44,819 nucleotides of DNA, from positions 1 through 44,819 of the forward strand of contig JACNKR010000054.1 in NCBI GenBank assembly GCA_014381925.1. The letters run 5' to 3'. This DNA is from Fidelibacterota bacterium (GTDB lineage Bacteria; Fidelibacterota; Marinisomatia; SCGC-AAA003-L08; GCA-2689995). Both the position numbers and the translations under genes were made by a program. This document shows positions 9,826-18,445 of this stretch, one piece after another. Under the pieces are notes generated by a model. That model saw only the letters and a program-made list of their open reading frames with translations, was not told the DNA's origin and did no database searches. How positions within the stretch are numbered: position 1 is the first letter of the stretch; each line of letters starts with the position of its first letter.

Positions 9826-9895
9826 TCTTGGAACTATTTCACTTTGATGGTATTGTAACATAATTAGAAATTTAACATATAAAAAAAGGAAAAAG

Positions 9896-10195
9896 ATGAA
9901 AAAAATAATCTTAATATTGGGTTGCTTTTGTTTAGTGATATTTAATCCAGTATTTACTCAATCAGCAAATGATTCAAAGACTGAACAGGTTGGCGAAGAG
10001 AAAGTTCATGCATGTAAAAAAGGTAATGTTGAAGAACAAAATCCAATTGCGTGTAAAAATAAAGGTGCTGATAGTAAATGTTGTAAAAAAGGTTTAAAAA
10101 CTGAAGAAGAAAAAGCACAATGTAAAAATAAAGAAAAATGTGGTGGGAAATGTAAAGACAAAGGTGGAAAATCATCTTGGTGGAAATTCTGGTAA
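9896..10195 (+). CDS. Small secreted Cys/Lys-rich protein
   Basis: This 99-residue protein has a clear signal peptide (MKKIILILGCFCLVIFNPVF) and a ribosome-binding site AAGGAAAAAG just upstream. The mature part is unusual: seven Cys residues set in Lys- and Gly-rich repeats (HACKKG, IACKNKG, KCCKKG, QCKNKEKCGGKCKDKGG) and an aromatic end WWKFW. Spacing is irregular, with no CxxCH heme site, so it is not a cytochrome. Metal binding or disulfide cross-linking outside the cytoplasm is a reasonable inference but no family is recognised. A strong terminator follows 25 bases downstream. It lies next to, but convergent with, the multiheme cytochrome cluster. Confidence 0.75.
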   Translation: MKKIILILGCFCLVIFNPVFTQSANDSKTEQVGEEKVHACKKGNVEEQNPIACKNKGADSKCCKKGLKTEEEKAQCKNKEKCGGKCKDKGGKSSWWKFW

Positions 10196-10220
10196 ATACA
10201 CATTTTAAATAATAATTATA

Positions 10221-10249
10221 AGGGGCAGATTTCTGCCCCTTTTTTTTTA
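10221..10249 (+). terminator. Rho-independent terminator
   Basis: A perfect GC-rich hairpin (GGGGCAG, loop ATTT, CTGCCCC) is followed directly by nine T residues on the plus strand. It ends the transcript of the Cys/Lys-rich protein gene and separates it from the convergent cytochrome cluster that ends at 10273. Confidence 0.93.
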
Positions 10250-10272
10250 TTTAAATTAATTTATTCCTAATA

Positions 10273-11655
10273 TTAATAATTTACATCTATGTGTACATGA
10301 CCATGACAAGTCATTGTACATGACCCATTTACACTAGTTGTTTTGTTAAAATCAAAATTTCCATTTGGATTTGGTTTTATATAGGGTGAATTAAATTTTA
10401 ATAAAGTTGGATAATCTTTTGACCCATGTGAATCATGACATGCAGAGCAATTGTAACCATTATCAATATGTAATTTATGCCATCTAAAACCAGCACTTTG
10501 TAAAATATAAACTTCATCATGACATTGGAAACATAATGCATTGTCTTGTTGTGTTGATGCAAGTGTAAATGGTGATACTTCAAAATTATTTTTGAGAAGA
10601 CCTTTATGATTAGAACCATGAGGCCCTTGAATTCCAAATGTATTATCATTTCCATGGCAGTCAGAACAATCCATTAATGATGCACTACCCCATCCAGGTT
10701 TTAAACTTTTAGCTGCATTGATATTATTGGATACATTTTCAATTGGATGATATGATGCGTTCGTTCGTTTGAATAATTCTGCTATATTCTTTGTTTTTTG
10801 GTGGTTTGAATATGAATGACATTTATAGCAAATTTGATATTCATATGTTGAGTGTTCAACTGTTAATCCCCAAGGTGATAGTCCGTCAGTACCGTTTAAT
10901 GACCCATCTAACAGGCCAATCTTCATTTCAGTACTTTGGTGTGGATTATGACAGTCTGAGCAAACTACAGATTGAATGGATTCTTTTTTATCAGAGTTAT
11001 TAGTCGTGATATGTGTGTACATTTTATTAATTACAAGATTAATATCAAAATGACTTGAATATTCATCCGTATTATGTGAAGTTCCGTCATGACAATCTAC
11101 ACATAATTGATTCTCAGGCTTGGTTAATAATGATTTATGAGATGATATTAAATGAATATCATGACAAGAGTTGCATTTAATATTTTCATTTTGGCGATTT
11201 GCAGGGTTTAATGGTGATTTATGAACGGACATTGCAAAGTTTTTATCTTCATGGCAATCTAAACAAATATTTTCTTGAATTTCTCGTAAAAAGTTCCCAT
11301 TTGAATTATCATGTGGATTATGACAGTTTATACAGTGAATTTCATCATCTTTGCCAATATTAAAATGATGTGAAAATTTATTTAAATTTATATTATTTGG
11401 TTTGTCAATATTTTCATTTTCAAAATATTTAGCAAGAACATCATTATGACAATTTAAGCATAAATCATCAGAATTTATTATGTGAGTTGAATCAATTGAA
11501 TTTCCGTCTGATAAATGACAGGATCTACATAATGATAAATCTGATTTATTTAAATTATTATTAAGATTATGAGGAGAATTAATAATTCCATTGGGTATAT
11601 CTATAGGGAATAATAATTGTAAAAATACTAATGAAAATATGATAATTATTTTCAT
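10273..11655 (-). CDS. Multiheme c-type cytochrome, 11 CxxCH plus one CX3CH
   Basis: This 460-residue exported cytochrome has a signal peptide (MKIIIIFSLVFLQLLFPI) and 11 CxxCH heme-attachment motifs spread through its length, the first being CRSCH near residue 43. A twelfth, wider CTMTCH (CX3CH) lies 10 residues before the C-terminus. Several motifs are followed by NPH or DSHG, which supply the distal His ligands common in cytochrome c3/NapC/DmsE-type proteins. It is the last gene of the cluster and overlaps the beta-barrel gene by 4 bases (ATGA). In porin-cytochrome conduits the cytochrome next to the barrel spans or caps the outer membrane; that role here is inferred. Exact heme number depends on whether the CX3CH site is used. 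Confidence 0.93.
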   Translation of the reverse strand: MKIIIIFSLVFLQLLFPIDIPNGIINSPHNLNNNLNKSDLSLCRSCHLSDGNSIDSTHIINSDDLCLNCHNDVLAKYFENENIDKPNNINLNKFSHHFNIGKDDEIHCINCHNPHDNSNGNFLREIQENICLDCHEDKNFAMSVHKSPLNPANRQNENIKCNSCHDIHLISSHKSLLTKPENQLCVDCHDGTSHNTDEYSSHFDINLVINKMYTHITTNNSDKKESIQSVVCSDCHNPHQSTEMKIGLLDGSLNGTDGLSPWGLTVEHSTYEYQICYKCHSYSNHQKTKNIAELFKRTNASYHPIENVSNNINAAKSLKPGWGSASLMDCSDCHGNDNTFGIQGPHGSNHKGLLKNNFEVSPFTLASTQQDNALCFQCHDEVYILQSAGFRWHKLHIDNGYNCSACHDSHGSKDYPTLLKFNSPYIKPNPNGNFDFNKTTSVNGSCTMTCHGHVHIDVNY

Positions 11656-13220
11656 TTAAATCTCCTTACAAACCTAATCAAAAAATGGGTATTTATTTTA
11701 TTAATATTATTAACCAATCCAGTATGATATAAATCAAAATGAATTGAATTTCCTCCTAATAATAATGTTGAGGTCGTGTGGAAATTAATAGTTTTTATTT
11801 TGTTATTATTTTGATATCTTGCAAATCCTGTGATAGAAAACCATTGTGTTGGGTAAATTTTATAATCACAAGAATAAATCAATTTTTCTGAATTAGATTG
11901 TATATTATATTGTTTAGTTGCAGAAATTTTAAAGAAAGTTGATTTATATCTTAAACGAGAATATAAGCTTCCATTTATAATATTTTGAAGAGTATCAGGA
12001 GAATAGGTTAAATCAGAACCTACATGAGTATTTATATATAAATTTATTCCTGGGACAAATAAATTATTTGGGTAGAGCTCTGTGTTTATATCTATCCAAT
12101 TATCAAATTCGTAAAAAGTTTTATTTATACTATTTTCTTTAATGGGGGATAAAGTAGAAGAATTAATATAATTTGTAAGTTGTAAAGTCATAAAATTAAG
12201 GTTTAAAGGTGTATATGAAGATAAAATATCAATAGTTGTAGATGGACCATTACCAAATATTGCATCTTCTCTAAAACCAAATGAAATCCCTCCTAGTGTG
12301 TTTAGGGAAGAGATATGAATGTTCCAATTTAACCCTGTATGATATTGTCTCCAGTGAGATTTATCTAATCCGTTGATATTATTCCATTCATTATTTATCT
12401 TGCTTACAATTGAAATATGAGAGGATAGTGTATATTCATATTTAAAAATATATTCTTGATTAATTATTGAATTCTCATTAAACGTCCTAATTCCTTTATT
12501 AAAGCTCCATTGAAGTAAATGATTAGTCGTTAAAGGTAGCACCCCAGAAGTTGATATATTATTTAATTTGATTAATTCATTTTTATCAATTATAAAAATT
12601 AAATTTTGCGTTCCTTTTTTTAGAAAAGAATTAATAATAATTTTTTGATTTATATATTCAAGTGAATCATTTGAATTAATATTTCCATTTAAAATTAATG
12701 ATGTAAATTTTGAACGATGATGAAATTCGATGTTTGTAAAATTAAAAGTAGATTTTTCATTTCCAATTATTAAGTTTCTTAATCCATTTTGAAATAGAAT
12801 TGATGAATTATTTTTTATATCATATTGTAGCTCAACACCATGGTAAGATTCAGATTTATTTTCAGGTAAACTTATATATTGGTTTGGAGAGTACTGTATA
12901 TTTCTTGAAAATATTCTGAATTTAAAATTATGAAGTGGAGTAAATAAGGACTTTATATTCCACTCAGGAGAAAATTCATTTTTTGAATTATTAAAATTTT
13001 CTAATAAAATACCACCACCAGAAATCGAATAAGTATTTTTTAATAATTCAAAATTTCCATCAATTTGTGATTGAAACCTAATAAACGAGCCAATATTATT
13101 TCCGTCTGATTGAGTAGAATCAAATTCCATTGAGATTTGAGATTCAAAATATGAATGAAATCTGTGTTGGCTCATACTTAAGCTAAATAAAATAATAGAT
13201 AATATAATGACTCGTTTCAT
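11652..13220 (-). CDS. Probable outer-membrane beta-barrel of a porin-cytochrome conduit
   Basis: This 522-residue protein has a signal peptide (MKRVIILSIILFSLSMSQ) and no heme motif or long hydrophobic helix. The body alternates polar and hydrophobic residues in short strands with many Tyr, Phe, Asn and Ser, for example FKFRIFSRNIQYSP and LRYKSTFFKISATKQYNI, as in outer-membrane barrels. I see no clear similarity to MtrB/PioB or to the Geobacter Omb/Ext barrels from sequence alone. Its place, overlapping a propeller lipoprotein gene upstream and a 12-site cytochrome gene downstream by 4 bases each, makes a porin sheath for electron transfer the best guess. The stop codon is TGA, which shows that UGA normally terminates in this genome. 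Confidence 0.7.
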   Translation of the reverse strand: MKRVIILSIILFSLSMSQHRFHSYFESQISMEFDSTQSDGNNIGSFIRFQSQIDGNFELLKNTYSISGGGILLENFNNSKNEFSPEWNIKSLFTPLHNFKFRIFSRNIQYSPNQYISLPENKSESYHGVELQYDIKNNSSILFQNGLRNLIIGNEKSTFNFTNIEFHHRSKFTSLILNGNINSNDSLEYINQKIIINSFLKKGTQNLIFIIDKNELIKLNNISTSGVLPLTTNHLLQWSFNKGIRTFNENSIINQEYIFKYEYTLSSHISIVSKINNEWNNINGLDKSHWRQYHTGLNWNIHISSLNTLGGISFGFREDAIFGNGPSTTIDILSSYTPLNLNFMTLQLTNYINSSTLSPIKENSINKTFYEFDNWIDINTELYPNNLFVPGINLYINTHVGSDLTYSPDTLQNIINGSLYSRLRYKSTFFKISATKQYNIQSNSEKLIYSCDYKIYPTQWFSITGFARYQNNNKIKTINFHTTSTLLLGGNSIHFDLYHTGLVNNINKINTHFLIRFVRRFK

Positions 13221-14155
13221 ATTTTAATTTCCACAAAATATAGTGAGTGATCTTTTGAGTTAAATATGACTAAATGTGAATTGTCAATTAATTGAATTGC
13301 TGTTGGAGAAAAGTCATTTATAATTTTTTCGTTTATTTGGTTTGCAATTATTCCATTTGGTAATAGAATTTTAATTGTTCTCATTACCATATCATTTATA
13401 TAAATAATTCCATTTTCACTTTGTTGAATAGAAACAGGAAATGAAGTTTGAAATTGATTGTTAAATGAATTTGATATAATATTAAAATTCAAATCTACTT
13501 CAAATATTTTTCGTTGCCCACCATCAATAATAAAATATGTGTCATTTGAAGATGAAGTGATATCAATGGGGTAGGTTAATTTATTATTCCCGAGTGATGT
13601 TATTGTTTTTAATAAATTACCATTTAAATCCAATATAAAAATAGAATGTGCAGGAGAATCAATAATGAATATAAATTGATTATTGGTATGAATTTTAGAT
13701 GGGTTATCTGAAAACGGTAGTGGGATTTCTTGAACGGTAGAAAGATTATAATCTATTTGGTGAATTAATTTATCTTTTCCATCTAAAATAAATATATTTT
13801 TATCATTACTTGCAATATCAATTGGTTTATTAAACTGATTATTCGAAAAATAAGAAATATTTCCACAATCTGTAAAATTAGGAGAATAAATAATAATTTT
13901 ATTTGCTATCATATCAGAAATAAATAAACGACCATCTTCTAAAACAGTCATGCCACCTACTTTTAAAATTTGAGGATATTCACATGGTTTCCAAAGTAAT
14001 GTAAGAGCACCTTTTAAAATAGAGTTTCTTGGTTCAGGCCCTGGATTAATTATTGTTTGAATTTTTATATTTTCATCTTGATTAATTAAATTTGGTTTTG
14101 AAGGAGAATAGCATCCTAGGCTAAATAATAAAATTAATAAAAAAAGAAATTTCAT
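13217..14155 (-). CDS. NHL-type beta-propeller lipoprotein of the cytochrome cluster
   Basis: This 312-residue protein starts with a lipoprotein signal peptide whose lipobox is LFSLGC (MKFLFLLILLFSLGCYSPS), so it is probably anchored in a membrane after processing at that Cys. The rest shows NHL/YWTD-like propeller repeats such as MTVLEDGRLFISDMIANKIIIY, DIASNDKNIFILDGKDKLIH and DITSSSNDTYFIIDGGQRKIFEVD, consistent with about six blades. It has no heme motif. NHL-repeat proteins often accompany extracellular cytochrome genes in Geobacter and related bacteria, where they are assumed to help assembly or scaffolding; that function is not proven. It overlaps both neighbours by 1-4 bases. Confidence 0.8.
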   Translation of the reverse strand: MKFLFLLILLFSLGCYSPSKPNLINQDENIKIQTIINPGPEPRNSILKGALTLLWKPCEYPQILKVGGMTVLEDGRLFISDMIANKIIIYSPNFTDCGNISYFSNNQFNKPIDIASNDKNIFILDGKDKLIHQIDYNLSTVQEIPLPFSDNPSKIHTNNQFIFIIDSPAHSIFILDLNGNLLKTITSLGNNKLTYPIDITSSSNDTYFIIDGGQRKIFEVDLNFNIISNSFNNQFQTSFPVSIQQSENGIIYINDMVMRTIKILLPNGIIANQINEKIINDFSPTAIQLIDNSHLVIFNSKDHSLYFVEIKI

Positions 14156-16140
14156 TAGAATTGATTCCTTTTATTAGTATCATGAAAGTAAAGGTATTTC
14201 CATAAACCATCTTTTTGATGACATTCTTGGCACTGTGTGTTATAGCTTGGTTTTTTTAAAAATGAAGTTTTAGCAGTCCCATTTTCTTTAAATGAATTAA
14301 TATCATTTAGGAGCATATCAAAAGACCATTGATGTGAGTTATGGCAAGTTAAACAGTCAATTTCACTATGTTTCTTTTTATCTTTCAAGTCTTTATATGA
14401 AAACGGTGATAAATCATTTAATACTTTATTATTAATTGGATGTGTTAAAGCACTTGGTATTGATTCTTTTGCAATGCCCTTTTCTGCATGGCAAGTTAAA
14501 CAATGTTGTTCTCCAAATGTGTTATGGTGGTTAGCTAATGAGTCTAACAAACCATATTGCGTTTCAGCATTATGCATATCATGACATCCTTCACAAGCAT
14601 TATTAAATTTTGAATTTAAAATAGTTGTCATGTCATGTTTACTCCCAACTAGATTCATTTCATTTTCATGGCAAGAAGCACATAATTCTGAATTTGGCGT
14701 AGAAGGGATTTTTAAAAATGATGAGGTTGCATCTCCATCGAGATTGTGACCATTATTTTGGTATAATTCAACTCCCCATTTATGAGGGTCGTGGCATGTT
14801 TCACATCCCAATAAATTCATATTATCTTTTTCAACTCCAGGGAGAATTTCATGTGTTTTAAAATTTACTCCTATTGGATGAGAGTGTTTTCCTATTGAGG
14901 TAATATTTTCATTATCTTGATGACATGCTAAACATAATGTGGTTGTTTTGCTTACTTCGTTTATTTCTTTAGAAAACTGATAATCGTCCGAATGTGTATT
15001 ATGACAAATAGTACATTGTCCTTGATTATAATTTTCATCTAAATTAATGTTTTGAAATCCAGCTCTATTTGTAGAATGATCCGATAAAGTAATTTCAGAT
15101 TCAGTCTGATGGCATGAAATACAGAGGCTACCATTTGAATCATCGGGTCTTTTTAAAAAAGATGTTATTGAATTTCCTTCTTCATTATTTTTAGATAATT
15201 CAACATGGGTTAATGACCATTCATGTGGATTATGGCAAGAAGTACATTTAATTTCTGTATCATTCTCACTTAGATTTTTATCACTACATTCCTTAATAAT
15301 TTTAGTATCAACTGGGTGCCCGTGATTAGTAAGTATTTTTTCTTTTCCAATACCATTTTCAGTATGACAATTTACACAAAACCTATTATTGTTATTTTCT
15401 GTTAATTCATTTGCCCACATTAACTTATCTTTTCCTTTATGAGCAAGATGGCATCCACTACAAACATCATTGGTTGAATTTCCATTTCCTAAATATCTAA
15501 AGTCATGATCAGAAAGTTCAATTGAGAATTGAGTTGAATGACATTCATAACATAAAGATGAAGAATTGTTTTCAATTGTCAATTTAGTTGTTTGATGATC
15601 ATGCAAATTATGACAAGTTAAACATTCAACATTATCAACAATATCATCTCTTATTAAAGCTTTAGGGAAATTATTCTGTTTGACATGTATTGGATGATTA
15701 ATGTGTGTTGTAATATTATCATTATGACATGAAATACATAATTGACTATCATTTACTTTTTCTCGTAAAAAAGGTGAGTAATTAACAGTTTCAAACATTT
15801 CTGAATTATGGGGTGTATGGCATGTACCACAATATAGTTTGTTTTGACTATTTAAAGGTAAGTGAGTATGCTCAATATCATTTTGTAAATGATTATCATT
15901 TTTAATAAAATATTTTCTACTATCAGCAACATAACCATCATGACATGAATAACACATTTCCGTTGTTGATACAAATGATAAAACACCATCAATTAAATGA
16001 TGTGAGTTTTCTTTCTTTAAAAAATCATGTGATTTTGTATCACTCCATGTAATATGGCATACGACACAATCTTTTTTCGAATTAGGATTAGAAAATATAA
16101 TTGAACAAAGAATAAAAATAATTATAGTTTTATTATTCAT
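14155..16140 (-). CDS. Large multiheme c-type cytochrome with 18 CxxCH motifs
   Basis: With 18 canonical CxxCH motifs in about 661 residues, this is the largest electron carrier in the cluster. The start I chose is the ATG at 16138-16140, preceded by GGA and followed by a good signal peptide (MNNKTIIIFILCSIIFS); a GTG at 16158 is less likely. The protein is built of repeats: CxxCHxxHxW, then an Asn/Glu-rich linker, then SFLKxP, then another CxxCH and a free His. Three clear copies carry SFLKRP, SFLKIP and SFLKKP. Extra His residues (for example HPVD, HPIG, HPIN) could be distal ligands. No membrane anchor is visible, so it is periplasmic or extracellular; a long-range heme wire is plausible. 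Confidence 0.94.
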   Translation of the reverse strand: MNNKTIIIFILCSIIFSNPNSKKDCVVCHITWSDTKSHDFLKKENSHHLIDGVLSFVSTTEMCYSCHDGYVADSRKYFIKNDNHLQNDIEHTHLPLNSQNKLYCGTCHTPHNSEMFETVNYSPFLREKVNDSQLCISCHNDNITTHINHPIHVKQNNFPKALIRDDIVDNVECLTCHNLHDHQTTKLTIENNSSSLCYECHSTQFSIELSDHDFRYLGNGNSTNDVCSGCHLAHKGKDKLMWANELTENNNNRFCVNCHTENGIGKEKILTNHGHPVDTKIIKECSDKNLSENDTEIKCTSCHNPHEWSLTHVELSKNNEEGNSITSFLKRPDDSNGSLCISCHQTESEITLSDHSTNRAGFQNINLDENYNQGQCTICHNTHSDDYQFSKEINEVSKTTTLCLACHQDNENITSIGKHSHPIGVNFKTHEILPGVEKDNMNLLGCETCHDPHKWGVELYQNNGHNLDGDATSSFLKIPSTPNSELCASCHENEMNLVGSKHDMTTILNSKFNNACEGCHDMHNAETQYGLLDSLANHHNTFGEQHCLTCHAEKGIAKESIPSALTHPINNKVLNDLSPFSYKDLKDKKKHSEIDCLTCHNSHQWSFDMLLNDINSFKENGTAKTSFLKKPSYNTQCQECHQKDGLWKYLYFHDTNKRNQF

Positions 16141-16999
16141 TAATAATATTCCAAACACTAACTTTATTTATTATGCTTTCTACAACCCAAATTCTTGATA
16201 ATTGGTCAATCCAAATTCCTGTTGGGGAGTTAAAATATATATATTCATTTTTATTTGAAGCTATATCAATAAACTCGCCTTCAAAAGAAAATATTTGTAA
16301 ATACCCTGTATAACTATCAGCAATCCAAACATTTTTATTTTTATCAATAGCAATACCTTTTGGACGAAATACTTTTCCTTCTTCAATGCCAAAATTAGCA
16401 ATTAAAAAATTAATTGAGTTATGGAGTGAATAACCCACAACTCTACCGTTTAAAATATCGCTAATAATTAAATTATTTTCAAAAAGCATAATTGGGCCTG
16501 GGAAAGAAAATTCACCTAAATGTTTTCCTTTTGAACCAATTTGTTTAAAACTATTTGTTGTTTTATCAATTATTCCAATAATATGGTTATTTCGATCAGA
16601 ATAAAAAATATTTTTCTTATTAAAAACGATATCTACAGGTGAATGTGTTGGTTTAAGTGGTAGGATTTTTTCAAAACTTCCATTTAAGTTTATTTTGCAT
16701 AAGCGATTTCGAGGTGTATCAGCAATCCATAAACCATTATCATAACCAATACCTACAGCTTCAAGAATAGTATTATCATTTGGGTAAATATAAGAGGTCT
16801 TAAATTCGTTATCAATTACTAATATTCTATTATTCACTCCATCTAAAACATAGATTGTGCCATCTGGAGACCCAACAATATCTGTCGGGTAGGACGTTAA
16901 CGAGTCAAAGGAGTAGACCTGTATTAACTGGATTCTCTTTTCTGAGAATAAAAATCCAGACAGCACAATCATAACTATTATTTTGTGTAAAATTTTCAT
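16133..16999 (-). CDS. Exported NHL-type beta-propeller protein
   Basis: This 288-residue protein has a signal peptide (MKILHKIIVMIVLSGFLFS) and NHL-like blades throughout: DIVGSPDGTIYVLDGVNNRI, GIGYDNGLWIADTPRNRL, DIVFNKKNIFYSDRNNHI, GIAIDKNKNVWIADSYTG and GIWIDQLSRIWVVESI. About six blades fit this length. Unlike the second propeller of the cluster it lacks a lipobox. It overlaps the 3-heme protein gene by 4 bases and the 18-heme gene by 8, so all three are probably made together. Its job is probably protein-protein contact in cytochrome assembly; no catalytic residues are evident. Confidence 0.83.
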   Translation of the reverse strand: MKILHKIIVMIVLSGFLFSEKRIQLIQVYSFDSLTSYPTDIVGSPDGTIYVLDGVNNRILVIDNEFKTSYIYPNDNTILEAVGIGYDNGLWIADTPRNRLCKINLNGSFEKILPLKPTHSPVDIVFNKKNIFYSDRNNHIIGIIDKTTNSFKQIGSKGKHLGEFSFPGPIMLFENNLIISDILNGRVVGYSLHNSINFLIANFGIEEGKVFRPKGIAIDKNKNVWIADSYTGYLQIFSFEGEFIDIASNKNEYIYFNSPTGIWIDQLSRIWVVESIINKVSVWNIINE

Positions 17000-17760
17000 T
17001 TTTCAAAAATAGGTGGAAAATGAAAAGTGTCATATTTTGTAATCATGTTTACAATTGAATTATTTTTCATTTGATTTATTTTGTCTGGACTAAATCCTAG
17101 TTTTACCCATGGGAATTCGCTATTCTTATTATGGCAATCATTGCATGTTTTTGCAGTAGTTAGATTTTTTTCTGCAACTTCCCTTAACTTATTATAATTA
17201 TCATCATTTTTTAATTTTATTGATGCTTTTAATTTTTGGATAGACGGATCATCATATTTTATAAAATTATTATTTATATTTTTTTGAGAAATTTTAGAAA
17301 TATAATTTATATTATTTGAATTATTTTTATTTATTTCTAGGCCATATTTATCTATTCTTGTAATTGAATTGTCAATTTCAAAATCAAACCATTCAAAATC
17401 ATTTCCATTTGTATGACAAGATTCACAGGTTAGATATTTATAATGTTGATTATTAAATGCTCTTACTTTTATATCTTTTTCATGTGGAAAAGGAGAGTGG
17501 CAATTTAAACAAATAGTTTGAGATTCAATTTCAGACATTTTTTGTGGTGTATAAGTATGAAAATGAGATTCCATATTTTTAAATGAAGAGTAATTATTCT
17601 GTGTATTATCTATGTAATTAGGAAAAAAACTTTCTTTAACAAATTTGGATTCGGTATTATCATGTTTTGAATTAGCTAAAGACACGAAATAAATTGAAAT
17701 GGAGGCACCTATTCCTACAAGAATTAAAGCATATAGTAATTTAAATATAGTTTTAATCAT
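16996..17760 (-). CDS. Membrane-anchored triheme c-type cytochrome
   Basis: From the ATG at 17758-17760 the protein has about 254 residues. An in-frame TTG at 17778 would overlap further and looks less suitable. An N-terminal hydrophobic helix (LLYALILVGIGASISIYFVSL) acts as signal anchor, leaving a periplasmic domain with three CxxCH motifs (CLNCHSPFPHE, CESCHTNG, CNDCHNKN). The spacing suggests two hemes close together and one near the C-terminus, with a long Asn-rich linker between them. It follows the b-type cytochrome gene with an 8-base overlap, so the two may form a quinol-to-periplasm unit comparable in role, though not clearly in sequence, to NapC/CymA proteins. Confidence 0.85.
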   Translation of the reverse strand: MIKTIFKLLYALILVGIGASISIYFVSLANSKHDNTESKFVKESFFPNYIDNTQNNYSSFKNMESHFHTYTPQKMSEIESQTICLNCHSPFPHEKDIKVRAFNNQHYKYLTCESCHTNGNDFEWFDFEIDNSITRIDKYGLEINKNNSNNINYISKISQKNINNNFIKYDDPSIQKLKASIKLKNDDNYNKLREVAEKNLTTAKTCNDCHNKNSEFPWVKLGFSPDKINQMKNNSIVNMITKYDTFHFPPIFEK

Positions 17761-18445
17761 TGTTTTTCTCACTTTCAAGAATTTCTTTTAATTCTAATGG
17801 ATGTTCATGTTTCATCTCTTCTTCAGTTAATGTACCTTTATACCATACTTTATTTGCAGGCCAAACTCTAGGGTTAAAATGGACATTATAAAAGTGCCAA
17901 ATAATAATTGCAAGAAATGCTAAAAGAGCTTCATCACTATGTGCAATATAAGCAATCTGTATAAAATCACCGGGGATGTATTGGCTGAAGAAAATAGGGA
18001 ACCAAAGTATTAAACCACTTCCACCCATAATGAACATTCCCCAAAAAACAGCCCAGTAATCAAATTTTTCAATATAGGAAAATTTATGAAATTTAGGTCT
18101 TTCATCTGTGAAGAATAAAAAATATTTAATATTTTGTACAATATCTCTCGCATCTTTCATATTTGGTAATAGATACATTTTTGATAATGGAGTTTTATTT
18201 ATAATGATATTATAAAAAATATAAAAAACATGAAAAATAAAATCAATGAGCATAATTGTTGCAGCAATTCTATGTATGAATCGAGCATTTTCAATACCGC
18301 CTATTAAATTTAATAATACAGTCCAAAATGAACTATCGTAAAATTTAATAGGAAAACCAGTAACAACAAGGATAATAAATGGTACAAACATAAATAAATG
18401 TTGTAATCGTTGAGCAAGTGTTAATCTTAAAAATGTTCTACTCAT
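17753..18445 (-). CDS. Four-helix b-type cytochrome, quinol-oxidising membrane subunit
   Basis: This integral membrane protein (230 residues from the chosen ATG, which has GGGAAG 5 bases upstream) resembles the cytochrome b561/FdnI/hydrogenase gamma-subunit superfamily. It has four hydrophobic helices: LFMFVPFIILVVTGFPI, FIHRIAATIMLIDFIFHVF, WAVFWGMFIMGGSGLILWF and EALLAFLAIIIWHFYNVHF. His residues in helices 1, 2 and 4 are the probable heme b ligands. A cytoplasmic loop with PLSKMYLLPNMKDARD follows helix 2. It lies between two anchored multiheme cytochrome genes with 8-base overlaps. I infer that it takes electrons from menaquinol and passes them to the adjacent c-type hemes. Confidence 0.88.
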   Translation of the reverse strand: MSRTFLRLTLAQRLQHLFMFVPFIILVVTGFPIKFYDSSFWTVLLNLIGGIENARFIHRIAATIMLIDFIFHVFYIFYNIIINKTPLSKMYLLPNMKDARDIVQNIKYFLFFTDERPKFHKFSYIEKFDYWAVFWGMFIMGGSGLILWFPIFFSQYIPGDFIQIAYIAHSDEALLAFLAIIIWHFYNVHFNPRVWPANKVWYKGTLTEEEMKHEHPLELKEILESEKNND

